A stretch of DNA of 64,000 nt, taken from the NCBI RefSeq assembly GCF_018205975.1, contig NZ_CP073577.1, positions 3,276,458-3,340,457 of the forward strand. The letters run 5' to 3'. Source of the DNA: Erythrobacter sp. JK5 (GTDB lineage Bacteria > Pseudomonadota > Alphaproteobacteria > Sphingomonadales > Sphingomonadaceae). The position numbers were made by a program, and so were the translations under genes. How positions within the stretch are numbered: position 1 is the first letter of the stretch; each line of letters begins with the position of its first letter. The notes under the pieces are model-generated. The model made no database searches. It was given only the letters and a program-made list of their open reading frames with translations, and had not been told where the DNA came from. Of this stretch, positions 37,962 through 48,004 are shown in pieces.

Positions 37962-39164
37962 ATGCTACGAACCTTTTTCGCTGCCATTTCGTTCATCGCG
38001 CCCGGCATCGCCGTGGCGGATGATGATCCCCAGCCCGCAACCGTCGTGGTCGCGTTCAACCGCGAGACGGTCGTCCCGCTGATCGTTGAAGGCGTGCGCA
38101 ATCGCGAAAGCGGCGATTTGGTCACGGCTAATGACCCGGTTCGGATCGCCAGCATATCAAAGCTGGTCATGGCGATCGCGGCTTTGCGACTGGCGGACGA
38201 GGGCAAGGTCGATATCCATGCCGACATCTCGGATTATCTGGGATGGAAGGTGCGCGCACCGGGTTTTCCCGATGCCAAGGTAACGCTGGCACAGCTTCTC
38301 TCGCACCGTTCCGGCCTGCGCGATGATGCGGGCTATGTGATCCCACTGGGCGAAAGCCTGCAAGCGAAACTGGCCGAACCGGCGGCTTGGTATCCCGACG
38401 CCCCGCCCGGCGAGGCGCCGTTTGAATATGCCAATCTCGGCTCGCCCGTGGCTGCGACCGTGCTCGAAGCGGCCACCGGAGAGCGGTATGACCGGCTTAT
38501 TGAGCGCACCGTGTTCGCGCCGCTTGGTGTAAAGGCCTGCCTCAACTGGATCGGCTGTGATGAGGAAATGGTGGCCCGTGCGGTCACGCTGTACCGTGAC
38601 ACTGGAGAGATCGCGCGCGACGATGCCGCCGACCTTCCACCCAATTGTACGATTCCTGTGGCCGAGGGCGTTGAGTGTTCACTCGACGATTACGTGCCTG
38701 GCACCAATGCTTCGATTTTCTCACCGCAAGGCGGGGTGCGGATCGGGATGTTGGATCTGGCGAAGATCGCGCAAATGCTGATGGCCGGTCCCGATACAGA
38801 TTTTCTAACCATGGAAGCGCACAGAGCGCAGCTTATGCCAATCATTACACAGCCGCTTGAGCCGCTTGCCGATCAGGATTTCTTCTGCGCCTACGGGCTT
38901 GGCATCCAAATGATCGAACAGCCGGGACGCGATTGCCAGGACACTCTGTTTGCAGACGGCTATCAGCATTTTGGCCACGCTGGCGAAGCGTATGGTTTGA
39001 GGTCTGGCCTGTGGAATGCCGACCATACCTATGTCGGCGTGGTGTATTTCACCACCGCCGTCCCGCCGCGACAAAGCGCCGAAGACCAAGGCGGTTTCGA
39101 CGCGCGAGAAATCGCGCTGATGGCGCGGGCGCAGGCCATGCTCGAAAAAATAATGCCCGATTAG
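37962..39164 (+). CDS. Periplasmic serine hydrolase of the class C beta-lactamase family
   Basis: A 400-residue protein with a signal peptide (about 1-20, ending IAVAD), the active-site SxxK in ASISKLVMA and the YxN motif in EYANLGSPV, followed by HFGHAGEAYGLRSG, which takes the place of the KTG region with HxG. This is the beta-lactamase/D-Ala carboxypeptidase/esterase EstB superfamily. Real substrate is unknown; antibiotic hydrolysis should not be assumed. It lies just upstream of the glycine riboswitch and is probably a separate unit. Confidence 0.85.
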   Translation: MLRTFFAAISFIAPGIAVADDDPQPATVVVAFNRETVVPLIVEGVRNRESGDLVTANDPVRIASISKLVMAIAALRLADEGKVDIHADISDYLGWKVRAPGFPDAKVTLAQLLSHRSGLRDDAGYVIPLGESLQAKLAEPAAWYPDAPPGEAPFEYANLGSPVAATVLEAATGERYDRLIERTVFAPLGVKACLNWIGCDEEMVARAVTLYRDTGEIARDDAADLPPNCTIPVAEGVECSLDDYVPGTNASIFSPQGGVRIGMLDLAKIAQMLMAGPDTDFLTMEAHRAQLMPIITQPLEPLADQDFFCAYGLGIQMIEQPGRDCQDTLFADGYQHFGHAGEAYGLRSGLWNADHTYVGVVYFTTAVPPRQSAEDQGGFDAREIALMARAQAMLEKIMPD

Positions 39165-39288
39165 GCGCAAGCTTCTGCGGCTGGACGCAGGAAAACTTCG
39201 TTATCGCCTGCAATTGTCGCGCAAGCGATTGACGGGCGCTTTCGCATCCGCAAAACGGCTTGTGCCCGCCGGGAGTGATTCCGGCGTC

Positions 39289-39477
39289 TCTCGCGGGAGA
39301 GACCGGTCTTCTTTCGGGGAGGCAGGCGCCGAAGGAGCAACCGCCCCGGAAACTCTCAGGCAAACGGACCGCGAAAAGAATGGGCACTCTGGAAAGCGTT
39401 ACGCGGCCTTTGCGTGACCACCGAAGGGGAGGCGGGCCCTGGCTCGCTGAAGCTCTCAGGTTTCCCGACAGAGGGGG
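39289..39477 (+). ncRNA. Tandem glycine riboswitch
   Basis: Two similar aptamers lie head to tail upstream of gcvT. The first (about 39289-39374) has CGGGAGAG, the GCGCCGAAGGAGCAA internal region and AAACTCTCAGGCAAA. The second (about 39378-39477) repeats CTCTGGAAAG, CACCGAAGGGG and GAAGCTCTCAGG. The GCCGAAGG and CTCTCAGG blocks are hallmarks of the glycine riboswitch. It should turn on the glycine cleavage genes when glycine is abundant. It ends about 50 nt before the gcvT start, so the output may act on translation or on a short expression platform. Confidence 0.93.
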
Positions 39478-39529
39478 CAGGAACGGCGCACCGTGCGGGG
39501 CGTTCGTATCTCTGTTCGGGGACTGTAGT

Positions 39530-40693
39530 TTGAGCGAAGAAACCACCCACGAAGACGCGCTGCCGCCGGCGACATTGCCGCTGCACGTCTGGCATCTCGC
39601 GCGCGGGGCGCGGATGGTGCCGTTCGCCGGTTACGAGATGCCGATCGATTACTCGCGCGCGCACGGCGGGATCGTCGCCGAGCACAACTGGACGCGCGAA
39701 AGCGCCAGCCTGTTCGATGTGTCGCATATGGGGCAGTTGGGGCTGATCGGGCCATCGGACGACGTCGAAGCAGGCTGCGCCGAGGCCGCCGAAGCGCTCG
39801 AGGCGTTGGTGCCCGGTCTCATTTCTTCGCTGAAACCCGGCAAGATGCGCTATTCGCTGCTGCTCGACGAGCAGGGCGGCATTCTCGACGATCTGATGAT
39901 CACCCACGCCGGGCCGCGCATCAACCTGGTCGTCAACGGCGCTACCAAGTGGGACGATATCGCCCATTTGCGCGAGCACCTGCCCGACGAAATCCGCCTG
40001 ACCCATTTCGAGGATTTCCCGCTGCTCGCGCTGCAGGGACCGAAAGCGGCCGAGGTCATGGCCGCGCTGGTGCCCGCCGCCGCCGATCTGACTTTCATGA
40101 CGGCCGGGCTGTTCGAATGGAACGGCGGCCATCTGTGGATCAGCCGCGCGGGCTATACCGGCGAGGACGGATTCGAGATTACCGTTCACGAAGACCAGAT
40201 GTTCGATTTTGTCGAGGCGCTGTGCGACGATGAGCGGGTGCGCCCCGCCGGTCTGGGGGCGCGCGATTCGCTGCGGCTCGAAGCCGGCCTGCCGCTCTAT
40301 GGGCACGACATCACGACCGCGACCGACCCGGTCAGCGCCGACCTGTCGTTCGCGCTGTCGAAGAAGCGCCGCGAGACGGGCGGATATCTGGGCCACGGGC
40401 CGGTGATGCAGGTGCTCGAGCAAGGACCGGCGCGGCTGCGCGTCGGGCTGCTGCTCGACGGTCGCCTGCCCGCGCGCGAAGGTGCGGAGGTATTCGCCGG
40501 AGATACCAGGGTCGGCACCGTGACCAGCGGCGGCTTTTCGCCCACGCTCGGGGTGCCGATTGCCATGGCCTACATCGACAGCGCGCACAGTGCCGCAGGC
40601 ACCGCGCTCGAATGCGAAGTGCGCGGGCGTCGCCTGCCCGCCAAAGTTACACCCATGCCGTTTGTCCCGCATCGCTATTACAGGGGGAACTGA
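39530..40693 (+). CDS. gcvT: Glycine cleavage system T protein (aminomethyltransferase)
   Basis: A 387-residue protein. GcvT features include the N-terminal LPLHVWHLARGARMVPFAGYEMPI, FDVSHMGQ, DDLMITH, and GYTGEDGFEI followed by GLGARDSLRLEAGLPLYGHD. It releases ammonia and passes the one-carbon unit to tetrahydrofolate. TTG 39530 is chosen because it follows the riboswitch and gives the expected N-terminal length; an in-frame extension upstream would run through the riboswitch. Confidence 0.94.
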   Translation: MSEETTHEDALPPATLPLHVWHLARGARMVPFAGYEMPIDYSRAHGGIVAEHNWTRESASLFDVSHMGQLGLIGPSDDVEAGCAEAAEALEALVPGLISSLKPGKMRYSLLLDEQGGILDDLMITHAGPRINLVVNGATKWDDIAHLREHLPDEIRLTHFEDFPLLALQGPKAAEVMAALVPAAADLTFMTAGLFEWNGGHLWISRAGYTGEDGFEITVHEDQMFDFVEALCDDERVRPAGLGARDSLRLEAGLPLYGHDITTATDPVSADLSFALSKKRRETGGYLGHGPVMQVLEQGPARLRVGLLLDGRLPAREGAEVFAGDTRVGTVTSGGFSPTLGVPIAMAYIDSAHSAAGTALECEVRGRRLPAKVTPMPFVPHRYYRGN

Positions 40694-40696
40694 TCA

Positions 40697-41068
40697 ATGC
40701 CGCGCTATTTCACCGATGAACACGAATGGATCGATGTCGAAGGCGACAGCGCCACGGTCGGCATTACCGACTACGCCCAGGAACAGCTGGGCGATATCGT
40801 CTTTGTCGAACTTCCGAGCGTCGGCACGATGCTCGACAAGGGCGGCGATGCGGCAGTGGTCGAAAGCGTCAAGGCCGCGAGCGACGTCTACGCGCCGATC
40901 ACCGGCGAAGTGACCGAAGGCAACGGTGCGCTCGAAGACGATCCCGCGCTGGTCAATTCCTCGCCCGAGGAAGAAGGGTGGTTCTTCCGCATGACCATTG
41001 CGGACAAGGGCGAACTCGAAGGGCTGATGGACGACAAGGCGTACAAGGCGTTCGTCGACAACCTTTGA
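40697..41068 (+). CDS. gcvH: Glycine cleavage system H protein
   Basis: A 123-residue lipoyl-domain protein with FTDEHEWI at the start and the lipoylated Lys59 in [13 protein letters not shown]. It shuttles the aminomethyl group between P, T and L proteins. It begins 3 bp after gcvT, so it is in the riboswitch-controlled operon. Confidence 0.97.
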   Translation: MPRYFTDEHEWIDVEGDSATVGITDYAQEQLGDIVFVELPSVGTMLDKGGDAAVVESVKAASDVYAPITGEVTEGNGALEDDPALVNSSPEEEGWFFRMTIADKGELEGLMDDKAYKAFVDNL

Positions 41069-41123
41069 GGCTTTCGTCTCGTATCTCGGCGGCCCGTCCG
41101 CTTCCTACCAAGGTCATTTGCAA

Positions 41124-42488
41124 ATGCGTTACTTGCCCCTAACCGACACCGACCGCAGCGATATGCTCGCCACGATCGGCGCATCTTCGATCGACGACCT
41201 GTTCGTCGATGTGCCCGAAGTCGCGCGGCTCGACGGACCGATTCGCGACCTGCCGATGCACGCGAGCGAGATGGCGGTCGAGCGGCACATGAAGGGGCTT
41301 GCCAGCAAGAACCTCGCAGCGGGCGATGCGCCGTTCTTCCTCGGTGCGGGGGCCTATCGCCATCACATCCCGGCGAGCGTCGACACGGTGATCCAGCGCG
41401 GCGAGTTCCTGACCGCCTACACGCCCTACCAGCCCGAGATCGCGCAGGGCACGCTGCAGATGCTGTTCGAGTTCCAGACGCAGGTTGCGCGGCTCTATGG
41501 CTGCGCGGTGGCGAATGCCTCGCTCTATGACGGCTCGACCGCGTGCTGGGAGGCGGTCGCGATGGCGACCCGCGTCACCGGGCGCAAACGCGCGGTGCTC
41601 TCCGGCGCGCTGCACCCGCACTACGCGCAGGTCGTGAAGACGATGGCGCACTTCACCGGCGACGAGATCGCCGATGCGCAACCCGCGATCCAGACCGAGC
41701 CCGATCTCGAAGGCCTGATCAGTCGGATCGACGACGAGACCGCCTGCGTCGTGGTGCAATATCCAGATATCCTCGGCCGCATCAGCGATCTCTCCAAGGT
41801 CGCCGAAGCCGCGCATGCCAAGGGCGCGCTGCTGGTTGCAGTCAACACCGAGCCGGTGGCGCTGGGCGCGATCAAGTCGCCGGGCGAGCTTGGCGCGGAT
41901 ATCGTTGTGGGCGAGGGGCAGGCGCTGGGTGTCGGGCTGCAGTTCGGCGGGCCGTATCTCGGTCTGTTCGCGGTGCGCGATCTCAAGCATGTCCGCCAGA
42001 TGCCGGGGCGGCTGTGCGGCGAGACCGTGGATGCCGAGGGGCGGCGCGGCTTCGTACTGACGCTCTCCACCCGTGAGCAGCATATCCGCCGCGAGAAAGC
42101 GACATCGAACATCTGCACCAACAGCGGGCTGTGCGCGCTGGCCTTTACCACGCATATGACGCTGCTGGGTGAGAAAGGCCTGCGCCAACTCGCCGCCGAG
42201 AACCATCGCCTCGCCTGCCTTGCCGCCGACCGCCTCGCGCGGGTGCCCGGCGTGAGCGTACTCAACAAAGCCTTCTTCAACGAGTTCACCCTGATGCTCG
42301 ATGGCAAGCCCGCGCGCGACATCGTGCGTGATCTGGCAGATCGCGGCGTGCTGGGCGGTGTCTCGCTCGGGCGGCTCTATCCCGGTGTCGAGGCACTGCA
42401 ACAGGCTTTGCTGGTGACCGTGACCGAACTCACGACCGAGGAAGACATTGAAACCCTCGCGACCGAGCTTGAGGAGGCCATCCGATGA
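41124..42488 (+). CDS. gcvPA: Glycine dehydrogenase (decarboxylating) subunit 1
   Basis: A 454-residue protein equal to the N-terminal half of P protein. Landmarks include [15 protein letters not shown] at the start, [30 protein letters not shown] and [14 protein letters not shown]. It pairs with GcvPB as an alpha2beta2 PLP enzyme. ATG 41124 is chosen over an upstream TTG; AAGG lies 10 nt before it. It overlaps gcvPB by 4 bp (ATGA). Confidence 0.95.
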   Translation: MRYLPLTDTDRSDMLATIGASSIDDLFVDVPEVARLDGPIRDLPMHASEMAVERHMKGLASKNLAAGDAPFFLGAGAYRHHIPASVDTVIQRGEFLTAYTPYQPEIAQGTLQMLFEFQTQVARLYGCAVANASLYDGSTACWEAVAMATRVTGRKRAVLSGALHPHYAQVVKTMAHFTGDEIADAQPAIQTEPDLEGLISRIDDETACVVVQYPDILGRISDLSKVAEAAHAKGALLVAVNTEPVALGAIKSPGELGADIVVGEGQALGVGLQFGGPYLGLFAVRDLKHVRQMPGRLCGETVDAEGRRGFVLTLSTREQHIRREKATSNICTNSGLCALAFTTHMTLLGEKGLRQLAAENHRLACLAADRLARVPGVSVLNKAFFNEFTLMLDGKPARDIVRDLADRGVLGGVSLGRLYPGVEALQQALLVTVTELTTEEDIETLATELEEAIR

Positions 42489-44053
42489 ACGCGCCCAACA
42501 AATCAGGCTGGAAGCCCGAAATGCAGGTTTCCGAAGACGGCATGCACAATGGCCCTTCGACCACCACGGGCAACCGCGCGCTGATGCTGGAAGAGCCGCT
42601 GATCTTCGAGATTGGCCATGCGGAAACCACCGGCGTTGATCTGCCCGATGTCGACCCGAATGCGCCGACGCGGCTGGGCGGTCTCGACCGCTCCGAACCT
42701 ATTGGCCTTGTCGGCCTGACCGAGCCGGAAACGGTGCGCCATTACACCCGCCTCAGCCGCCAGAACTACGGGATTGATCTCGGCTTCTTCCCGCTCGGCA
42801 GCTGCACGATGAAGCACAATCCGCGCCTCAACGAGAAGCTGGCGCGGCTGCCCGGTTTTGCCGATATTCACCCGCTCGCACCGCAATCGACGGTGCAGGG
42901 CGCACTCGAAGTGATCGACCAGCTGGGCACATGGCTCAAGACGCTGACCGGCATGCCCGGCGTCGCCATGAGCCCCAAGGCGGGCGCGCATGGCGAATTG
43001 TGCGGGATCCTTGCGATCCGTGCCGCGCACGAAGCGCGCGGCGATGCCCGCGAAGTGGTGCTTGTGCCCGAAAGCGCGCACGGCACCAATCCGGCGACCG
43101 CCGCTTTCGCCGGGTACAAGGTCGAGGATATCCCCGCGACGCCCGAAGGTCGGGTCGATGTGGAAGCGCTCAAGGCCCGGCTCGCCCCGGACGTTGCGGC
43201 GGTGATGATCACCAATCCCAACACCTGCGGCCTGTTCGAAAAGGACTTCCGCGAGATCGCCGACGCGGTCCATGTGGCCGGCGGCTACGTCTACTGCGAC
43301 GGGGCGAACTTCAACGCCATCGTCGGCCGGGTCCGTCCTGGCGACCTGGGCGTCGATGCGATGCACATCAACCTGCACAAGACCTTCTCCACCCCGCATG
43401 GCGGGGGCGGTCCGGGATCCGGACCGGTGGTGTTCTCCGAAGCGCTGATGCCGTTTGCTCCGCTGCCGTTCGTGCGCAAGGACGCGAACGGGGAATTCGC
43501 GCTGGTCGAAGAGGAAGCGCGGGAGGAAACGCGCGGCCAGACCTTTGGCCGGATGACCGCGTTCCACGGCCAGATGGGCATGTTCACCCGCGCGCTCACT
43601 TACATGCTCAGCCACGGGGCCGATGGCCTCAAGCAGGTCGCCGAGGACGCGGTGCTCAACGCCAACTACATCCTGCGCAGCCTGGAGGACATTCTCCACG
43701 CGCCGTTCGCGGACAGCGGCCCGTGCATGCACGAGGCGCTGTTCGGCGATAGGGACTTCGGCGGCGATCTCTCGACGCTCGATCTCGCCAAGGGGCTGAT
43801 CGACGAGGGCTATCACCCGATGACGGTGTATTTCCCGCTGGTGGTCCACGGGGCGATGCTGGTCGAACCGACCGAGACCGAGAGCAAGGCCTCGATCGAC
43901 CAGTTCATCACCGCCTTCCGGCACGTCGCCGAGCGCGCTTTGGCGGGGGACGAAACGCTCAAGCAGGCGCCCTACTATGCGCCCCGGCGGCGGCTCGATG
44001 AAACGGCGGCGGCGCGCAAGCCCAAGCTGGCATGGGAAGAACCGCAGGAATAG
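42485..44053 (+). CDS. gcvPB: Glycine dehydrogenase (decarboxylating) subunit 2
   Basis: A 522-residue protein equal to the C-terminal, PLP-bearing half of P protein. The PLP Lys lies in [31 protein letters not shown] and [13 protein letters not shown] are also typical. It decarboxylates glycine together with GcvPA. It is the last gene of the operon, and the convergent flippase gene ends 6 bp away. Confidence 0.96.
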   Translation: MNAPNKSGWKPEMQVSEDGMHNGPSTTTGNRALMLEEPLIFEIGHAETTGVDLPDVDPNAPTRLGGLDRSEPIGLVGLTEPETVRHYTRLSRQNYGIDLGFFPLGSCTMKHNPRLNEKLARLPGFADIHPLAPQSTVQGALEVIDQLGTWLKTLTGMPGVAMSPKAGAHGELCGILAIRAAHEARGDAREVVLVPESAHGTNPATAAFAGYKVEDIPATPEGRVDVEALKARLAPDVAAVMITNPNTCGLFEKDFREIADAVHVAGGYVYCDGANFNAIVGRVRPGDLGVDAMHINLHKTFSTPHGGGGPGSGPVVFSEALMPFAPLPFVRKDANGEFALVEEEAREETRGQTFGRMTAFHGQMGMFTRALTYMLSHGADGLKQVAEDAVLNANYILRSLEDILHAPFADSGPCMHEALFGDRDFGGDLSTLDLAKGLIDEGYHPMTVYFPLVVHGAMLVEPTETESKASIDQFITAFRHVAERALAGDETLKQAPYYAPRRRLDETAAARKPKLAWEEPQE

Positions 44054-44059
44054 GCGCGG

Positions 44060-45370
44060 TTACTCGGCGGGCGGGGCGATACCTGCGCGCGTGTCACCGG
44101 TCTTGATCGACCCGGCTTCGGGCTCGGCCTGCACGACGATGCGGATTTCGCGCATGTTGAGGATCGCAACGTAGAACCCGATCACCGCCAGCGAGCTCGA
44201 TCCGAGCACTGCAAAGGCCGCTCCCTTCGCTCCGTTCCAGTCGATCGCCGCGTCGAGGAAAATCAGCGCCAGCACCGTCGGCACCGCGCGTGCGATGAAG
44301 GCCGTGCCGGCGCGCCCGGCCGAAACCAGCAGCGATTCAAGGCTTGCGCCGACCAGTTCGACCGCGCCCGCGATCGAAAGGATCACCATCGCCCAATAGA
44401 ATCCGGAAAAATCGTCTTCGGCGATCGTGGCCAGCCCCCAGCGGCCGAACAGCAGCGCCATCACCACTGCCAGCACGCCCGCGACGACCGCGATATTCGC
44501 CATCCGGCGGGTCATTTCGAGCGCGTTCTTTTCGTCGTGCACGAGTTCGGGAAGGATCGCCTTGGAAACCGTCTGCGCCAGCGTGACCAGCGCCTGCCCC
44601 AGTTGCGCGGCGACACGGAAACCGCCCGCCAGCGCCGCGCCGCCGAACGTGCCGACCAGCAGGATCATCACCTGCTTGCCCGCGATCGATAGGCTGCCGG
44701 ACATGTTGGTCGACCACACGAACCACCACGCGTCGGGATGCTTTTCCGGCAGGCGGGTGAGGCTGATATGCGACAGGTCGATGCGCTCGTCGCGCGCTGC
44801 CGCGATCCACAATGCGGCAGCCACCGCCACCTCAGCCGCCGCCCAGGCGACGATGAAACCGGCGACCGTGGGGAAGAGATAGGCCGCGATCACCGCGCCG
44901 ACCGCGCGGATTGCCGGCTGCACCGCCTCCGCCCCAGTGGCCGTGGCGAACTTGAAGCGCAGCCTCAGGAGGCCGGTGGGCGTGGTCCGGATCGACAGCA
45001 GCGAGACCATGCAATAGCCGAAGGTCAGCCACAGCAGCTCGTCGGGCAGCGGCAGCCACAGCTGCGCGGTCGATACCACCGCCGCGGCGATCACCGTACC
45101 CATCGCCACCGACAGCATGTCGAGCGCGATCGCGAACCCGGTCGCTTCGGCAGGACCATCGCCGTTCGCGCCCCAGCGAATGATGAACTGCCAGGTCTGG
45201 AAGTTCGCAAGGCCCGTCACCGTCTGACCGAGCGCGACGATGATCGCGAAATACCCGAAGCTTTCGATCCCGAGCGTGTGGGTCGCCAGATACAGGTACA
45301 GCAGGCTCATCACGGCGTTGAAGCCGCGACCTCCGAGGAGCCAGCCGATATTCTGGAACAGGCGTTTCAT
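44060..45370 (-). CDS. Polysaccharide flippase (MATE/Wzx-like)
   Basis: A 436-residue membrane protein with about 12-14 hydrophobic segments. It begins with the NIGWLLGGRGFNAVMSLLYLYLATHTLG pattern of oligosaccharide flippases and has no enzymatic motif. It would move lipid-linked saccharide across the inner membrane. It starts 20 bp after the nucleotidyltransferase gene on the same strand, so the pair probably works on one surface glycan or phospholipid-linked product. Confidence 0.82.
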   Translation of the reverse strand: MKRLFQNIGWLLGGRGFNAVMSLLYLYLATHTLGIESFGYFAIIVALGQTVTGLANFQTWQFIIRWGANGDGPAEATGFAIALDMLSVAMGTVIAAAVVSTAQLWLPLPDELLWLTFGYCMVSLLSIRTTPTGLLRLRFKFATATGAEAVQPAIRAVGAVIAAYLFPTVAGFIVAWAAAEVAVAAALWIAAARDERIDLSHISLTRLPEKHPDAWWFVWSTNMSGSLSIAGKQVMILLVGTFGGAALAGGFRVAAQLGQALVTLAQTVSKAILPELVHDEKNALEMTRRMANIAVVAGVLAVVMALLFGRWGLATIAEDDFSGFYWAMVILSIAGAVELVGASLESLLVSAGRAGTAFIARAVPTVLALIFLDAAIDWNGAKGAAFAVLGSSSLAVIGFYVAILNMREIRIVVQAEPEAGSIKTGDTRAGIAPPAE

Positions 45371-45390
45371 GATGCGGCCGCGCGGCGCGC

Positions 45391-46203
45391 TCAGGCGCTC
45401 GCGGCGTCCCCTTCACGGCGTTTGAGAATTTTCTCGGTCACTTCGAATGTCCGCTCGTTATCGACGTCGATCGCGTAATGCCCGTCGGATAGCACGACCG
45501 GCACCAGTTTGATGCCGAACCGGCGCGAAATCTGGTCGAACAGCTTTTCCTTCGACCCCCAGCCCATGCGAAAGCGGATCAGGTTCATGAAGCCGAAGGC
45601 CTTGATGATGCGGCGCGGGAATTTCACGAACTGCCCGCCCTCGCGCATGATCTCTGCCGCGCTCAGGGCCTGCTCACTGCCCAGCCAGTACATGTTGCAG
45701 TTTGAGTAGCCGCCGTCCTTGAATTCGTAGAACCGCTTCTGCCCATCGGGATCGGCCTTCTGCACGTCTTCCTTGCGCGCGAGACCCGCTGCGCCGCCAG
45801 CCCCGGCTTCGAGGCATTTGCCGATGAACTCGGAATAGCCCTCGGGCGTGACGAGGCAGTTGTCCGCTGTGGTGATGAGCAGCGCAAAATCCGCGCCCTC
45901 GGCACCCGAAAACACGCTGTCGACAATGTTGAACTTGCCCTCGGCGAAGGTCAGGCGGCCTTCCTCCAAGAGTCTTGCGATGGTCGGCTGCTGGGCGATT
46001 TCGTCCGGCTCGTGCGCGACGATCCGGATCGCGCCGACCTGCTCGCAGGCTGCCACCTGACGCGCCACGCGCTCGACCATCGCCACGCCATTGACGGGCA
46101 CCACGCATTTTTGCGCGACGCCCGCCCGTTCGGCGAGCGGATCGAGCACGCCGGACCGCTTGCCGGCCATGATCAGGGCCGTGACTTTAGTGCTATCATC
46201 CAT
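45391..46203 (-). CDS. MobA-like nucleotidyltransferase
   Basis: A 270-residue NTP-transferase-fold protein. The start reads VTALIMAGKRSG (the usual L-x-G-G-x-S-x-R loop is altered here), with KCVVPVNGVAMVERV and the metal-binding Asp region in LLITTADNCLVT. The substrate is unknown; the downstream flippase suggests a sugar or phospho-alcohol activated for a surface glycan or lipid. ATG 46203 starts the fold; the longer upstream frame contains no family sequence. Confidence 0.75.
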   Translation of the reverse strand: MDDSTKVTALIMAGKRSGVLDPLAERAGVAQKCVVPVNGVAMVERVARQVAACEQVGAIRIVAHEPDEIAQQPTIARLLEEGRLTFAEGKFNIVDSVFSGAEGADFALLITTADNCLVTPEGYSEFIGKCLEAGAGGAAGLARKEDVQKADPDGQKRFYEFKDGGYSNCNMYWLGSEQALSAAEIMREGGQFVKFPRRIIKAFGFMNLIRFRMGWGSKEKLFDQISRRFGIKLVPVVLSDGHYAIDVDNERTFEVTEKILKRREGDAASA

Positions 46204-46293
46204 GGCGCGCGCCTGTAGCGTCAATGGTGGCGTAGCGCAAAGCAAGGAAAGGTGCATCTTGTGCAACTTTTCCTCGCAGGCCAAGGGGTCGGC

Positions 46294-47019
46294 ATGAAAA
46301 TCGTGTTTTCGCGCAAGGGCTTCGATAGCAGCGCCGGCGGGGGTCCGTCGCCGATAATCGACGGGCGTCCGGTCAGCCTGCCGATTCCTGCGGGAGCGGC
46401 GTCGCGCACCACCTATCGCGATCTCGGGCTGCACGAACATGCGGCAAAGGCAAGCAGGGGCAGACTGGGCGCGGACGATCTGTGCCATCACGATCCGATG
46501 TTCCTCGACGACGGCACCTGCGCCTTCGGCCAATGCGGTGCGGCGCAGACCCATCTCGAACGGCAGGGGGTGGGGCTGGGCGATGTGTTCCTGTTCTTTG
46601 GCCTGTTCGCCGAGGAGGAAACCGGCGAGCCGCATCACCGCATCTTTGCCTATTTGCGGGTCGAGGAAATCGTCCCTTTGGGGAGCGGGGCTCCGGCGGA
46701 ACTGGTTGACCTGAAGCACCCCCACGCGCTGGCGATGCACGGGTCGAACGATTGCGTGTGGCGGGGCGAGGGCATGGTGGCGAGCCGCGCCTTGCCCCAA
46801 TTGCGGCTGACCGTGCCGGGCGGTCCACCGACCTTGTGGCAGCGGCCCGAATGGCTGCGGCGCGGCGCGCTATCCTATCACGACCGCGCCGACCGCTGGC
46901 TGCGCGGCGGAAGATTGCGCAGCGTCGCGCGCGGTCAGGAATTCGTCGCCGAAATCGGTCGGCGCAAGGCGCCGCACGAATGGCTCGCGCGGGTGGTCGA
47001 CGAGATCACAGCATCTTGA
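46294..47019 (+). CDS. Nmad3-like protein (putative nucleotide-modification-associated domain)
   Basis: A 241-residue protein beginning MKIVFSRKGFDSSAGGGP, followed by IIDGRPVSLPIP and TTYRDLGL, which resembles the Nmad3 family linked by genome context to modified DNA bases in phages and mobile elements. No catalytic role has been shown for the family to my knowledge. ATG 46294 has AAGGGG upstream. It stands alone between the nucleotidyltransferase and valine genes with no phage gene nearby, and its 3' end overlaps the convergent mmsB gene by 14 bp. Confidence 0.65.
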   Translation: MKIVFSRKGFDSSAGGGPSPIIDGRPVSLPIPAGAASRTTYRDLGLHEHAAKASRGRLGADDLCHHDPMFLDDGTCAFGQCGAAQTHLERQGVGLGDVFLFFGLFAEEETGEPHHRIFAYLRVEEIVPLGSGAPAELVDLKHPHALAMHGSNDCVWRGEGMVASRALPQLRLTVPGGPPTLWQRPEWLRRGALSYHDRADRWLRGGRLRSVARGQEFVAEIGRRKAPHEWLARVVDEITAS

Positions 47020-47875
47020 TGATCGCCGAGAAATCGAGCCCGCCATTGCCGGCCCCGGCAAAGTCTTCGTAGAGCGAGGCGGCGCGCGCTCCCATCGGGA
47101 CGGCGGCGTCGGCATTGTCGGCGGCCTCCATCGCGAGCCGCAGGTCCTTGAGCATCAGCGCGGTGGCGAATCCGCCCTGGTAATCATTGTCCGAGGGGCT
47201 TTGCGGTCCGACTCCGGGGACGGGGCAATAGCTCGTCATCGACCAGTTCTGGCCGCTCGAGACGCTGGAAATGTCGTAGAAGGTCTGCGGATCGAGCCCC
47301 AGCTTCTGCGCCATGGCGAAGGCCTCGCAGGTGCCGATCATGTGGATCGCGAGCAACATGTTGTTGCAGATCTTCGCCGCCTGCCCGTTGCCCGCGTCGC
47401 CGGCGTGGATCACGGCCTTGCCCATCGCTTCAAGGATCGGCTTGGCACGGTTGAAGGCGGTTTCCGTTCCGCCGACCATGAAGGTGAGCGTCCCGGCGTT
47501 GGCCGCAGCGATCCCGCCAGAGACCGGCGCATCGACCATGTCGTAGCCCGCGGCTTCCGCCGCACCGATCACCTCGCGCGCGGTCGCGACATCGATAGTC
47601 GAGCAGTCGAGCAGCACCGCACCTGTAGGGGCGTGGCCGATGACTTCGTTTTCGTACAGCCCCTTAACGATCGCGCCGTTCGGCAGCATCGAGACGACCG
47701 CTTCGGCACCGGCGCACGCTTCCTTGGCCGAGCCGAAGGTGGTGCACCCCGCGTCCTGTGCTGCATCCAGCGCGGGTCGGCTGAGATCGAAGGCACGCAC
47801 ATCGTGCCCCGCCTTGGCAAGGTTCGCAGCCATCCCGCCGCCCATGTTTCCGAGGCCGATAAAGGCGATTTTCAT
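47006..47875 (-). CDS. mmsB: 3-hydroxyisobutyrate dehydrogenase
   Basis: A 289-residue NAD-dependent beta-hydroxyacid dehydrogenase: IAFIGLGNMGGGMAANL at the N-terminus, the substrate-binding DAPVSGGIAAANAGTL, and the catalytic Lys in GNGQAAKICNNM. It oxidises 3-hydroxyisobutyrate to methylmalonate semialdehyde in valine breakdown. ATG 47875 is chosen because GAGGAAG lies directly upstream. It is the most downstream member of the valine gene set. Confidence 0.93.
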   Translation of the reverse strand: MKIAFIGLGNMGGGMAANLAKAGHDVRAFDLSRPALDAAQDAGCTTFGSAKEACAGAEAVVSMLPNGAIVKGLYENEVIGHAPTGAVLLDCSTIDVATAREVIGAAEAAGYDMVDAPVSGGIAAANAGTLTFMVGGTETAFNRAKPILEAMGKAVIHAGDAGNGQAAKICNNMLLAIHMIGTCEAFAMAQKLGLDPQTFYDISSVSSGQNWSMTSYCPVPGVGPQSPSDNDYQGGFATALMLKDLRLAMEAADNADAAVPMGARAASLYEDFAGAGNGGLDFSAIIKML

Positions 47876-47893
47876 TGTCACTTCCTCTCCAGT

Positions 47894-47992
47894 CGTCATT
47901 GCGAACCGCATAGCCGCGCGGCAATCCAGCTCCGGCTCTTTCGGCTGGGTTCGATGCTGGATTGCTTCGTCACTACGTTTCTCGCAATGACG
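47894..47992. repeat. Intergenic palindromic repeat (family 2)
   Basis: Outer arms CGTCATTGCGA and TCGCAATGACG and inner arms GCAATCCAGC and GCTGGATTGC are perfectly complementary, making a double-arm cruciform of about 99 bp. This CGTCATTGCGA/GCAATCCAG type is a widespread intergenic repeat of proteobacteria. It lies between the enoyl-CoA hydratase and mmsB genes. Confidence 0.8.
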
Positions 47993-48004
47993 AGAATTCG
48001 GCGG

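Noticed and set aside
37962..39164. Antibiotic-resistance beta-lactamase
   Set aside because: Only the general SxxK/YxN superfamily motifs are present. The HxG variant of the third motif and the context do not support a resistance enzyme.
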